The notes under the pieces are model-generated. The model made no database searches, had not been told where the DNA came from, and was given only the letters and a program-made list of their open reading frames with translations. From positions 1 through 33,356 of the forward strand of contig CAJXQX010000045.1 in NCBI GenBank assembly GCA_913058185.1: a stretch of 33,356 nt of DNA, read 5' to 3'. Source of the stretch: an uncultured Verrucomicrobiota bacterium (GTDB lineage Bacteria; Verrucomicrobiota; Verrucomicrobiia; Opitutales; Opitutaceae). Made by a program: the position numbers and the translations under genes. How positions within the stretch are numbered: the first letter of the stretch is position 1; each line of letters begins with the position of its first letter. Shown here piece after piece: positions 1-7,427 of the stretch.

Positions 1-95
1 AGGTCTTCGAGCCGGAGGAGGCGAGACGTGGCGTCGCGAAAATGTAGATCGGAGATGCGGTGCAGGTAGCAAAACTCTTGCTGTCGTAATTCCAA
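1..95 (-). CDS. Metallophosphoesterase, N-terminal fragment (partial)
   Basis: The minus strand is open from inside the neighbouring gene to the window edge. It encodes RISDLHFRDATS followed by an Arg/Leu-rich stretch. The (I/L)SDLHF block near the N terminus is the first metal-binding motif of calcineurin-like metallophosphoesterases, with Asp and His as metal ligands. A TTG at 95-93 would place this motif about 16 residues from the start; another start further upstream is possible because the frame stays open. Only about 31 codons are visible, so the call rests on one motif. The gene would be divergent from the secreted protein that follows. The other strand of this stretch shows no coding pattern. 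Confidence 0.4.
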   Translation of the reverse strand, partial: MELRQQEFCYLHRISDLHFRDATSRLLRLED

Positions 96-128
96 CTCTG
101 AACCAAGAGGCTTGTGGCGAGCCCACGC

Positions 129-1010
129 ATGCGCTCAGTTGATACGATGCGTTGGTTGAACAAGATCATTTTTGCGGGTATGGCCGGACTCAGTCTCGGC
201 GGTTTACTCCGAGCGGAGGATCTGGCTGAGGATATTGCTCGCATTCATATCGAAGCGATCGGCGGCGAGTCGCGAGTAGCGCGATTGGAAAGTTTTAGAG
301 CGGCGGGTCAATCGTCCGTCGGAGACTTTACCATGGATTTTCAAATGTGGGCTCAACGTCCGCAGTCGATTCGAATCGAGGCGATGCAGCAGAACCAAAC
401 GTTGGTTCAGGGATGGGACGGCCAGAACGAGCCTTGGCTGCAAAATGGTGCGAATGGAGTAACCGAATTGATGCCGAGTGCTCTGGGCGCTCGTTTCAAA
501 ATTGAGTTGGCTTTTGATACCCCGTTGTATCGGCCGAAAGACCAAGGTTATGCCCTCGAATACGCCGGAGAAGGCGAGGTTGACGGACGTCCGGTTGTGA
601 AATTGCTGGCGACGCGCAATTTCACGGATCAAAGCACGCTTTATTTGGCGGCGGATACCTATTTCATCGTGCGGCAGGATCGAGTGCGCCGAGAGCCGAA
701 CGGATCGTCCCTCAAGACGCAGACGTTCTACCAAGATTTTCGACCCGTGTTGGGGGTGATTATGCCGCATCGCATTCTGGTGCAGGAGGGGGAACGTTTG
801 GTGAGTGACGTGGTGCTCAATTGGATGGAGCCGGATCCTCCCTTGGGCTCCGAGGATTTTCGGATGCCTGGCGCGGCGGCAGATGCGCCAAAAGTGGAAG
901 CGTCGATCGAACCGGCGCAACAACCTGCAGACGAGGGGGCGGTTGATTTCGGATTGGGTGATTTGCGTCAGGTCGATCAGCCGGAGGCCGTTTCAATATT
1001 GCGGGAGTAG
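129..1010 (+). CDS. Secreted outer-membrane lipoprotein-sorting-like protein
   Basis: A protein of about 293 residues with an N-terminal signal sequence: basic MRWLNK, then a hydrophobic run, then LLRA-EDL as a likely signal peptidase I site. The mature part opens with an IARIHIEAIGGESRVARLES pattern, followed by alternating strands (DFTMDFQMWAQRPQSIRIEA) and DGRPVVKLLA. This is typical of the LolA/LolB-like fold used by periplasmic lipoprotein-sorting proteins and many uncharacterised secreted relatives. It has no lipobox cysteine, so it is probably periplasmic and soluble. The function is inferred only from this general resemblance. The start is uncertain: GTG at 114 has AGAGG only 3 nt upstream, while ATG at 129 and ATG at 147 lack a clear ribosome-binding site. 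The signal peptide fits 129 or 147. Confidence 0.65.
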   Translation: MRSVDTMRWLNKIIFAGMAGLSLGGLLRAEDLAEDIARIHIEAIGGESRVARLESFRAAGQSSVGDFTMDFQMWAQRPQSIRIEAMQQNQTLVQGWDGQNEPWLQNGANGVTELMPSALGARFKIELAFDTPLYRPKDQGYALEYAGEGEVDGRPVVKLLATRNFTDQSTLYLAADTYFIVRQDRVRREPNGSSLKTQTFYQDFRPVLGVIMPHRILVQEGERLVSDVVLNWMEPDPPLGSEDFRMPGAAADAPKVEASIEPAQQPADEGAVDFGLGDLRQVDQPEAVSILRE

Positions 1011-1056
1011 TAAGCCCCGAGCTTGCGCCTCCGGGATCGGCGGAGTGAGCTGAGCC

Positions 1057-1548
1057 ATGGCACTTTGGGGCACTCCAGACACTCTGCGTTCACAACTTAT
1101 TTCGACCGAGCGATTTCAAATCGCTTTGGATTATTTGGCTAGGGCGCTCACTGCCGGTTCGGATGAGCATACTCGGATCAACGCAGTTCCCGCCGGGGAA
1201 GCATGTCAGGTCGAGTTGGGCGACGGCGTGTTCGCCATCGAACAAGCTTACGATACCAAATTGTTAGGACAGGGGCGATTCGAAGCGCACGAACGACACA
1301 TCGACTTGCAGGCGATCGTGAGCGGTCGGGAGCTCATACGGGTCACTGGTTTGGAAAATCTTGAGATTACAGAAAACGCGTTCGAGGAACGTGACGTGTG
1401 TTTCTTTGCCGATACTCCCCAAGCATCCGATTGGCGGATGAATTCTGGCGAGGTTGCGGTGTTTTTCCCGACTGATGTCCACATGCCTTCACTGGCCGAT
1501 GGGGAATCGGGGCGCGTGCAAAAGACCGTGGTTAAGGTCGCGGTCTAG
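1057..1548 (+). CDS. YhcH/YjgK/YiaL (TabA/DUF386) family protein
   Basis: A 163-residue cupin-like protein. The family signature is visible as FEAHERHIDLQ (residues ~75-85) and FFPTDVHMP (~136-144), whose His, Glu and Asp residues line the metal/ligand pocket in this family. The length is normal (about 150 residues). Members include TabA, EbgC and YiaL of E. coli, linked to biofilm formation or to sugar and sialic-acid catabolism, but a defined reaction is rarely proven. It lies 46 nt after the secreted protein on the same strand. The nearby uxuA-like operon on the opposite strand is compatible with a role in sugar-acid metabolism, which is inference. The start ATG is preceded by GAGCTGAGCC, a weak ribosome-binding site. 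Confidence 0.85.
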   Translation: MALWGTPDTLRSQLISTERFQIALDYLARALTAGSDEHTRINAVPAGEACQVELGDGVFAIEQAYDTKLLGQGRFEAHERHIDLQAIVSGRELIRVTGLENLEITENAFEERDVCFFADTPQASDWRMNSGEVAVFFPTDVHMPSLADGESGRVQKTVVKVAV

Positions 1549-1566
1549 ACTGCATTGTCGTTTCCG

Positions 1567-1659
1567 GGTAGGGCGTGCTCGCCGAGCGCGCCAGCGGCGG
1601 ATGGTGGTTCGTGATTGGGAGGATAGGTGAAACGGCGCTCTCGGCGAGATCGCCCTACC
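1567..1659. repeat. REP-like palindrome pair, family A (converging units)
   Basis: Two related units in opposite orientation lie between the convergent genes ending at 1548 and 1701. The plus unit (1567-1592) begins GGTAGGGCG and continues into a hairpin centred on CTCGCCGAG. The minus unit (1634-1659), read on its own strand, begins GGTAGGGCGATCTCGCCGAG. Two further relatives occur at 9521-9585. The shape (short GC-rich hairpin, conserved GGTAGGGCG head, inverted pairs in intergenic space) matches REP/BIME elements. They could also act as bidirectional terminators or mRNA 3' stabilisers. Confidence 0.7.
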
Positions 1660-1700
1660 TTTATTTACCTCTTCCTACCGATTGGTTTTCGAAATTTGAT

Positions 1701-2438
1701 CTACTCGTGGGTCCAACCGCGGTCTATGGTCAGGCATTGACCGGTGATGTCGCGGCTATCCTCCGAGGCGAAGAACGCGAAGGTGGGTTCGATCGATTCG
1801 GGGTTTTGACGGCCGGGAATGCTCTGCAAACGTTCGACTTCGGCCAGCGCTGAGGCGTCTGCGGAAGATAGTTTTTTTTCACCTTCGGTTTGGATGGCAC
1901 CGAGATGGAGGCAATTGACGCGCGCTCCGAATTTCCCGATGTCGCGGGCCATGCCTCGAGTCAGACCAACCACGCCGCCCTTGCTGGAAATGTAGTGCGA
2001 AAGATTCGCCATCCCGAGACGGAAGGTGACGCTGCCGATATTAATGATTGATCCGCTGCCCTGAGATTTGAAATGCGGTAGGACGGCCATGCTGCTGCGC
2101 CACGTGCCGTTGAGGTTGATATCTTGCACGCGGAGCCAATCTTCCGGCGTCATTTCATCGGCGGGACTACGGGGGTAAACCCCGGCGTTGTTTATCAACA
2201 CATCGATGCGGCCAAATTTTTCTATCACCATGGCCACGGCTGATTCGACTTGGTCGGGCTGAGTGACATCCATCGCCACGCTGATAGCAGGCTCCACCCG
2301 CGACGCGGATGCGGCGGGATTGAGCAGACCGGCAGCGACATGCGCGCCGCGTTTTAGGAAGCCCTGGACTAAGCCGAAACCGAGGCCTTCATCGGCGCCG
2401 GTGATGAGGCATACTTTGTCGGTCAGGTCGATTGCCAT
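1701..2438 (-). CDS. Short-chain dehydrogenase/reductase (SDR)
   Basis: A 245-residue classical SDR of normal length. It shows the Rossmann dinucleotide motif TGADEGLG (13-20), NNAG (83-86), and the catalytic Ser136 (NIGS), Tyr149 and Lys153 (YxxxK). The Asp in MDVTQP suggests the usual adenine-binding loop. It is an NAD(P)-dependent oxidoreductase whose substrate is not readable from the sequence. It is the last gene of a three-gene minus-strand operon and starts 16 nt inside the end of the mlrC-like gene, so the two are translationally linked. Because the first gene resembles mannonate dehydratase, a hexuronate or sugar-acid oxidoreductase role (for example fructuronate reductase-like) is plausible but inferred. 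Confidence 0.85.
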   Translation of the reverse strand: MAIDLTDKVCLITGADEGLGFGLVQGFLKRGAHVAAGLLNPAASASRVEPAISVAMDVTQPDQVESAVAMVIEKFGRIDVLINNAGVYPRSPADEMTPEDWLRVQDINLNGTWRSSMAVLPHFKSQGSGSIINIGSVTFRLGMANLSHYISSKGGVVGLTRGMARDIGKFGARVNCLHLGAIQTEGEKKLSSADASALAEVERLQSIPGRQNPESIEPTFAFFASEDSRDITGQCLTIDRGWTHE

Positions 2439-3889
2439 AGTTCGATGGGATTGGGGGACGATGCGGAGAGAGGGAACAGATCACGTCGTGAACCGGTGAA
2501 TGGCAATCGCGCAAAGTTCACGGAGGTGCAGCCGGGCCCGTCGAAGCGCAACCCGCGTTCGGGGCCGACTTCGTAGCCGGCTTGCCAGCCCATGTGGCTC
2601 TTTACCTGAACGGCGAGGGCCGAAGATGGGTCGAGATCGAGACACTCGTAAAATGCAGGGTCCGCGCAGAGGCAGCCCTGCTCGGTCACGGCGATGTGCA
2701 AGCTGCCAGCGCGAAGCACGATCGCGTGGCCGCACGAAAATTCCTGCCCTTGGTAAGCTTGCCCTCGGGGAGTGAAGCGACACTCGCCGTTGAATATTAT
2801 CTCCCCGGAAATGGAGATCTTTTGCAGTCCGAATTGAACGGTAGATGCACCGATTTTGATTCCTTGGACGACTTCCGGGTCAACCACCCAGAGTAATACC
2901 GGACCCGGGAGTGTTTCGCGATACAGCCAGAGCTGCTCAATCGCTTCAGCACTGGTCCCGTCGCTTCCGCCGGTGGTGGCGTCCGCGGTGTCGACTAATA
3001 GCCATGGTTTTCCGATGGGCGAAGCGAGCGTCGATAAAATTTCCGGCCACTCGATTAGGCCGGTATCCCAATCATGACGTTGAGCGAACCAGTGTTCGGC
3101 GAGTTGTTGAGCAGTCGCGGCCCCGGCTTCCGGGCTGACCGCGTTAACCACCACTCGAGTGGCCAGGTCATCGATATCGAGCCAAGGTTGCACCGGGAAT
3201 AGGCTCACGTCGACGATATCGGGATTGGATTCGAGCTCACGTGCGGCGGCGAGCATAGCGGCGAATCGTCCAGTGCGATGATCGGTCGCAGTAGGCGGGA
3301 TAATCGCCGGGATTTTTGCGATGGTGCGAACGGTGGACCGCGATTCCAGACAGAGTTGCGCGGCACGTTGGCCCGTCTCGTAAAAATCCTGATGCGGAAA
3401 CGTGCGGTAGGCGGTCGATACATCGACCTGTTGCAACATTCGAGGAGTCACGTTGGCGTGGAGGTCGAGGGAGAGCACGATACGGCCACGGAACCCCAGT
3501 TCCGTCCGAATCATTTCCAGTAGTTCACCTTCGACATCATCCTGCCCGACGGCGCACACCGCACCATGGAAGTGCAGCACGAGCACATCAGCGGGGAGCA
3601 CCCGTTGGAGAGACTCCGCTAATGTGGTGCGAATATGATCGTAGCAGTCGCGGCTGAGTCGTCCGCCAGGCGTCCCGCATACCGCGACGAAAAACGGTTC
3701 GGTGCTGCAATCGGTCGCGGCTAAGTCGTCGAGACTGCCGGACATTTGCGATCGGTTGGAAGAGGCCCATTCGCGGATGGCGGCGGGCTCGGTGAGCCAA
3801 ATCCCACGGGGGTCGAAACAGCTAAGATCAGCCTCCTGCGAGTTGAAGGTGTTGCTCTCGTAGATGAACTGCGCGAGCGCGACCTTCAC
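2423..3889 (-). CDS. M81 family metallopeptidase-like protein (MlrC family)
   Basis: A 488-residue protein of the M81/MlrC family (microcystinase C and many uncharacterised relatives). Typical blocks are the N-terminal KVALAQFIYESNTFN, the metal-site region HFHGA (106-110) with a following Asp118, LDLHANV (141-147), and FPHQDFYETG (164-173). The C-terminal half carries the second family domain. The family is annotated as zinc peptidase from MlrC, but most members sit in catabolic operons and their substrates are unknown. It starts with GTG at 3889, overlapping the stop of the uxuA-like gene by 4 nt (GTGA), and overlaps the SDR gene downstream. The operon suggests a role in breakdown of a sugar-acid derivative rather than microcystin. 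Confidence 0.85.
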   Translation of the reverse strand: MKVALAQFIYESNTFNSQEADLSCFDPRGIWLTEPAAIREWASSNRSQMSGSLDDLAATDCSTEPFFVAVCGTPGGRLSRDCYDHIRTTLAESLQRVLPADVLVLHFHGAVCAVGQDDVEGELLEMIRTELGFRGRIVLSLDLHANVTPRMLQQVDVSTAYRTFPHQDFYETGQRAAQLCLESRSTVRTIAKIPAIIPPTATDHRTGRFAAMLAAARELESNPDIVDVSLFPVQPWLDIDDLATRVVVNAVSPEAGAATAQQLAEHWFAQRHDWDTGLIEWPEILSTLASPIGKPWLLVDTADATTGGSDGTSAEAIEQLWLYRETLPGPVLLWVVDPEVVQGIKIGASTVQFGLQKISISGEIIFNGECRFTPRGQAYQGQEFSCGHAIVLRAGSLHIAVTEQGCLCADPAFYECLDLDPSSALAVQVKSHMGWQAGYEVGPERGLRFDGPGCTSVNFARLPFTGSRRDLFPLSASSPNPIELWQST

Positions 3890-4863
3890 GATGCGGGTTG
3901 ATGGTCAGTCTTTCCGAAGATGGGCTCCATCAGTCCTCGCAAATAACCGATGGCGAAGATGTGGCCGGGAAGCCCGTAGCCGTGACCGGTGGCAGATTCG
4001 ATTTCGAGGTAGGGCACGTGGTCTACACGCATGAACCCGTCGTAACCAATGTCACGATACGTTTGTAACATGCTTACTGCATCGGTCGGACCATTGTCAG
4101 GAAAGGTCTCATGGAAATCCTCCAACGTGCCGGAGATGTCGCGGAAGTGCGCGAAGTGGATCCGGTCGCCGAAGTGGCGAATCGTTTCGTTGATATTGAG
4201 GCCAAGTTCGGCGAAGCAGCCCTGGCAGAAGGTCATTCCATTCACGGGGCTCGGATGCATCCTGAACAACCGGTCGTAGTTTTCGACACTGCGCATGATG
4301 CGCGCGAGGTTCCACATCGGGGACAGCGGTGGATCGTCCGGGTGCATCGCGAGATTTACCTCGGCGGCTTCAGCGGCCGGGATGATGCGTTTAAGGAAGT
4401 AGTCGAGGTTGTCCCACATCTGCTCATCGGTGATGACGCCCTCATTGGTGAGGCGATCGTTATCGAAGTCGGCGAGCTTGAAGCTGTTGGTGCGCGCTCC
4501 CCCGCGTTCCGGGGTCTCAAAAGAAGTGCGCATGACCATGGCATCGGCCGTGATTTGCGGCATGAAATTGTAGCAAAGCGTCTTGATGCCGAGCTGTCCC
4601 ATGAGCCCGAGGGCGCGTTGGTAGTCAGCGATCTGAGCGTCGCGACCTTCCTTGCCCAATACGATCAGATCAATGGGTGGACCTCCCTCAACGACGGATA
4701 GATGAAGACCGTTCCGTTCGGCCTTGTCTTTCGCAGCTTGAAGTCCGGTGAGGTCGGTGGGCATGCCCTCCATTCGGTAGTAGCATTGGTGGTGCACCCC
4801 GATCTGAGCGAGGGTGCGTAAATTGGTATCGGAGTCGGGCTTGGCGACGGCGGCGATTTTCAT
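3886..4863 (-). CDS. uxuA: Mannonate dehydratase-like protein (UxuA family)
   Basis: A 325-residue TIM-barrel protein with UxuA signatures: LAMHPDDPP (about 171-179), FCQGC (212-216) and HFRDIS (239-244), which carry metal and substrate residues. Mannonate dehydratase (EC 4.2.1.8) converts D-mannonate to 2-keto-3-deoxy-D-gluconate in glucuronate catabolism. The protein is shorter than E. coli UxuA (about 394 residues) but near the compact members of the family. It is the first gene of the minus-strand operon with the mlrC-like and SDR genes and overlaps the next gene by 4 nt. The divergent transporter gene starts 118 nt away. No clear Shine-Dalgarno precedes the ATG. A related sugar-acid dehydratase or isomerase activity cannot be excluded. 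Confidence 0.85.
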   Translation of the reverse strand: MKIAAVAKPDSDTNLRTLAQIGVHHQCYYRMEGMPTDLTGLQAAKDKAERNGLHLSVVEGGPPIDLIVLGKEGRDAQIADYQRALGLMGQLGIKTLCYNFMPQITADAMVMRTSFETPERGGARTNSFKLADFDNDRLTNEGVITDEQMWDNLDYFLKRIIPAAEAAEVNLAMHPDDPPLSPMWNLARIMRSVENYDRLFRMHPSPVNGMTFCQGCFAELGLNINETIRHFGDRIHFAHFRDISGTLEDFHETFPDNGPTDAVSMLQTYRDIGYDGFMRVDHVPYLEIESATGHGYGLPGHIFAIGYLRGLMEPIFGKTDHQPAS

Positions 4864-4981
4864 GGAGTAGGGCGAAGCGGCGGGCAGGGGGGCGGGACGA
4901 CAACTCTGAATTTATGAGGGGGCCAATACAATCGTGATTCGTAAAGATGGAGGTTAGATCGTGCGTTGACGAGAATGTTGC

Positions 4982-5968
4982 ATGAGCGCCATGCGCTCTC
5001 CAGCGTCTGCCCGCATGTCTCGTGTGCTTGCTTGGTTGACGAATGCTTTCCCTATTTGGGTTCTGGTCTGTTGTGGACTAGCGCTCGTGCAACCCGATTG
5101 GTTCACGTGGTTTCGCGGTCCCTGGATCGTGTGGGGTCTCGCCGTGATTATGCTGGGGATGGGCGTGACGCTGACGTTGGAGGATTTTAAGGGGATCAAG
5201 ACCATGCCCAAGCCGGTCGCGATCGGCTTCGTGGGCCAATACACCGTGATGCCGCTGCTCGGTTGGGGGCTGGGAATAGCGCTCGATTTGCCGACGGAGT
5301 ATGCGGTGGGTCTGATTCTGGTCGCGTGCTGTCCGGGTGGCACCGCGTCGAATGTCGTGACCTTTATTGCTCGGGCGGATGTTTGCCTCTCGGTGGTCAT
5401 GACGGCATGTTCAACGCTCGCCGCGATGTTGATGACGCCGCTTTTGACCACGACCTTGGTGGGAACAAAAGTGCCGGTGGATGCATTGGGCCTGTTTATG
5501 AGCACGGTGCAAGTGGTGTTCATTCCGGTCGCACTTGGTGTCGTGCTCAATCGATTCTGGCCGCAAGCCGTTAAGCGGGTGCTGCCGATCGCACCGCTGA
5601 TCTCCGTCATCGTGATCGCGCTGATTTGCGCGAGTATTATCGGGCAAAGGGTCGAGGAAGTTAAAGCCGTGGCGGGACGGTTATTTCTCGGCGTGTTTCT
5701 GCTTCACGTAGGTGGATTCGCTCTGGGTTACCTGCTGTCCCGTTTAATGCGATTGCCCGAGCGGAGCGCCCGCACGGTGGCTATCGAAGTGGGCATGCAG
5801 AATTCGGGACTGGGTGTTGTGCTCGCGAATAGGCATTTTGTGAACCCCGCTACCGGGGTGGCTTTGGCAGCTGTCCCGTGTGCGATATCCGCCGTGATGC
5901 ACTCGATCATCGGCAGCGTATGCGCGGCCTATTGGCGCTGGAAAGATCAGCGCAATCATTCAGCGTAA
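4982..5968 (+). CDS. Bile acid:sodium symporter family (BASS) transporter
   Basis: A 328-residue polytopic membrane protein with about nine or ten hydrophobic helices. BASS/SBF family hallmarks are CCPGGTASNVVTFIARAD in the first crossover helix region and EVGMQNSGLGVVLANRHF in the second. Bacterial members transport bile acids, pyruvate, pantoate or other organic anions with Na+, so the substrate here is open. It is divergent from the uxuA-like operon, which would fit uptake of an organic acid for that pathway, but this is inference. The chosen ATG has no strong ribosome-binding site; the internal Met12 (MSRVLAWL) is an alternative start closer to the first helix. Confidence 0.9.
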   Translation: MSAMRSPASARMSRVLAWLTNAFPIWVLVCCGLALVQPDWFTWFRGPWIVWGLAVIMLGMGVTLTLEDFKGIKTMPKPVAIGFVGQYTVMPLLGWGLGIALDLPTEYAVGLILVACCPGGTASNVVTFIARADVCLSVVMTACSTLAAMLMTPLLTTTLVGTKVPVDALGLFMSTVQVVFIPVALGVVLNRFWPQAVKRVLPIAPLISVIVIALICASIIGQRVEEVKAVAGRLFLGVFLLHVGGFALGYLLSRLMRLPERSARTVAIEVGMQNSGLGVVLANRHFVNPATGVALAAVPCAISAVMHSIIGSVCAAYWRWKDQRNHSA

Positions 5969-6020
5969 TTTCCAGCCGGAGTTCCCCATTCAGCCCTCCT
6001 TCATCGCGTGACGGTTTTTA

Positions 6021-6049
6021 CATACTTTAACCATATTGGTTAAAGTATG
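6021..6049. promoter_or_regulatory. Perfect 29-bp AT-rich palindrome upstream of small gene
   Basis: Left arm CATACTTTAACCA (6021-6033), loop TAT, right arm TGGTTAAAGTATG (6037-6049), a perfect 13-bp inverted repeat. It is strikingly AT-rich against its surroundings and no T-run follows on the plus strand. A degenerate extra half-site (GCTTAAC) follows. A weak promoter could overlap it: TTTACA at 6017-6022 and TAAAGT at 6041-6046, spacing 18. It lies in front of the small gene and the MazG-type gene. A dimeric regulator's operator is the simplest reading; a hairpin in the 5' leader or a terminator for the upstream transporter gene is the alternative. Confidence 0.5.
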
Positions 6050-6063
6050 CTTAACGCTTGGAC

Positions 6064-6351
6064 ATGTTTTGGTTTGAAGGATCGCTCTTGGGAGCGGACA
6101 ACCGGCTGATGACGCCGCAGGAACAAAATTTTAACGACTACAAGCGCGCCGAAGCTAAGGCTTTGGGAATTCTCGCGGAGATGAAGGCAACGAGTCCCAA
6201 AAAGAACGACATCGAGCTGGCCCTCTTGGTCGCGCTGTTTGAACTCCACAAAGGACAGACGGAGCCGGGCACCATCGGCAAGATCGTGCAAAGCCACCTC
6301 GAGACCTTGGTGCCGTATTACACCAATCAAGCGGGTGCCTCATCTAACTGA
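6064..6351 (+). CDS. Small hypothetical protein
   Basis: A small protein of about 95 residues, MFWFEGSLLGADNRL then MTPQEQNFNDYKRAEAKALG, predicted to be mostly helical and charged. No signal peptide or membrane segment and no recognised family. Three starts are possible: TTG 6058, ATG 6064, or ATG 6109, the last giving an 80-residue helical protein. None has a strong ribosome-binding site. It lies just downstream of the AT-rich palindrome and 56 nt ahead of the MazG-type gene, so both may share a transcript. Function unknown. Confidence 0.55.
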   Translation: MFWFEGSLLGADNRLMTPQEQNFNDYKRAEAKALGILAEMKATSPKKNDIELALLVALFELHKGQTEPGTIGKIVQSHLETLVPYYTNQAGASSN

Positions 6352-6407
6352 CACCGGCACGGACGGTGGACATTGCGTTCGCGGTTAAATGGGCGCAGGT
6401 TAGGCAC

Positions 6408-6782
6408 ATGAACTCTTTTGCCGACGAGACGACCACCGTAGCGGAAATCAAGGCGCGGGTGCTGGATTTTGCGCAGGAGCGTGACTGGGAGCAGTTTCAT
6501 GCGCCAAAGAATCTGAGCATGGCTCTCGCGGCTGAAGCCGGGGAACTCATGGAGCACTTTTTGTGGGCCACTTCCGAGGACTCTCGAGAGGTGATGAACG
6601 ATCCGAAGAAGCGGGAGGAAATCGAAGAAGAGCTTTCTGACGTGATTATCTACGCGCTGGAATTCGCCAATATGACGGGCGTGGACGTGGCGGCGGCAAT
6701 CGAACGTAAGATGGCCGCAAATGCGGTGAAGTATCCCGTCGAAAAGGCCAAGGGGCGTTCGGTCAAATACGACGAGCTTTGA
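6408..6782 (+). CDS. MazG-like / RS21-C6-type nucleotide pyrophosphohydrolase
   Basis: A 124-residue all-alpha NTP pyrophosphohydrolase of the single-domain MazG/dCTPP1 type. The metal-binding blocks are EAGELMEHF (43-51) and EEELSDVIIYALEFA (73-87), giving the ExxE...ExxD arrangement that holds Mg2+. Such enzymes hydrolyse dCTP or modified (d)NTPs to NMP and pyrophosphate and clean the nucleotide pool. The length matches single-domain members. ATG 6408 is preceded by AGGTTAGG at a suitable distance, so it is preferred over the in-frame upstream start at 6366. Confidence 0.87.
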   Translation: MNSFADETTTVAEIKARVLDFAQERDWEQFHAPKNLSMALAAEAGELMEHFLWATSEDSREVMNDPKKREEIEEELSDVIIYALEFANMTGVDVAAAIERKMAANAVKYPVEKAKGRSVKYDEL

Positions 6783-6808
6783 AAGCGAGGATGCGAGGGG
6801 GTTGAGGT

Positions 6809-6852
6809 GTCGGGCGTAAAGCCCGACCCGCGTTTTGGGGCGTTAAGTCCCC
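6809..6852. repeat. Tandem palindromes, REP-like family C (terminator candidate)
   Basis: GTCGGGC-gtaaa-GCCCGAC (6809-6827) is a perfect 7-bp hairpin. It is followed by a degenerate sibling GGGG-cgttaagt-CCCC (6837-6852), which overlaps the last codons and stop of mogA. Both share the pattern GGGCGT(T)AAG(C/T)CC. They sit between convergent genes, so they may serve as a bidirectional terminator or belong to a repeat family. Confidence 0.55.
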
Positions 6853-7370
6853 TTCGGGCGAAATACTTTCATGACCTTGGGGTTTGTTTCGAGACGTGGT
6901 CCTTCGATGAGATCAATGCAGTAGGGGATGGCAGGGAAGACGGCTTCGAGGTTCTCTTTGATCGCCTTGGGACGTCCGGGGAGATTCACGATGAGGGAGG
7001 CGCCCCGGGTGCCCGCGGTCTGGCGGGATAGAATTGCGGTGGGCACGTAGTTGAGCGAGGTGGCTCGCATCAATTCGCCGAAGCCGGGGAGAATTTTTTC
7101 GCAGACGGCGGTGGTGGCCTCAGGAGTGACATCGCGGACCGCTGGGCCGGTGCCACCGGTGGTGACGATGAGGGCGCAGTGTTCATCATCGGCCATGCGT
7201 TTGAGTTCGGCTTCGATCAGAGGCTGCTCGTCAGGGATGACTGCGTATACAGGGTCGAAGGGGGTCGCCAACCATTCTCGTAGCAGCGCGACGCAGGCTT
7301 GTCCGGGTTCGTCGGCATAGACGCCGGCAGCTGCTCGGTCGGAGATGTTTATGACGCCTATTTTGATCAT
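6843..7370 (-). CDS. mogA: Molybdopterin adenylyltransferase MogA
   Basis: A 175-residue MoaB/MogA-fold protein. The signature TTGGTGPAVRDVTPEAT (70-86) is the MPT-binding loop, and LPGRPKAI is the second conserved loop. MogA (EC 2.7.7.75) adenylates molybdopterin before MoeA inserts molybdate. The GTGPAVRDVTPEAT form favours MogA over MoaB, though the two are close. No other molybdenum-cofactor gene lies beside it; the MOSC protein at 19.8-20.7 kb is a possible cofactor user elsewhere in the window. Its 3' end lies inside a REP-like palindrome. Confidence 0.87.
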   Translation of the reverse strand: MIKIGVINISDRAAAGVYADEPGQACVALLREWLATPFDPVYAVIPDEQPLIEAELKRMADDEHCALIVTTGGTGPAVRDVTPEATTAVCEKILPGFGELMRATSLNYVPTAILSRQTAGTRGASLIVNLPGRPKAIKENLEAVFPAIPYCIDLIEGPRLETNPKVMKVFRPKGT

Positions 7371-7427
7371 CCGAATAGTAGCAAGTAGGTAGTAGCGGGT
7401 AGCGAGTCGGAATTGCTCTTCATGGCG

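Noticed and set aside
1575-1853. 92-codon plus-strand frame after the YhcH-family gene
   Set aside because: It runs through the REP-like pair and the antisense of the SDR 3' end and has no protein-like features.
2481-3657. Several open frames opposite and alongside the mlrC-like gene
   Set aside because: They are Arg/Ser/Pro-rich shadow frames of a GC-rich coding gene with no recognisable domains.
4111-4701. 196-codon plus-strand frame opposite the uxuA-like gene
   Set aside because: The opposite strand carries clear UxuA motifs over its whole length; this frame is the antisense shadow.
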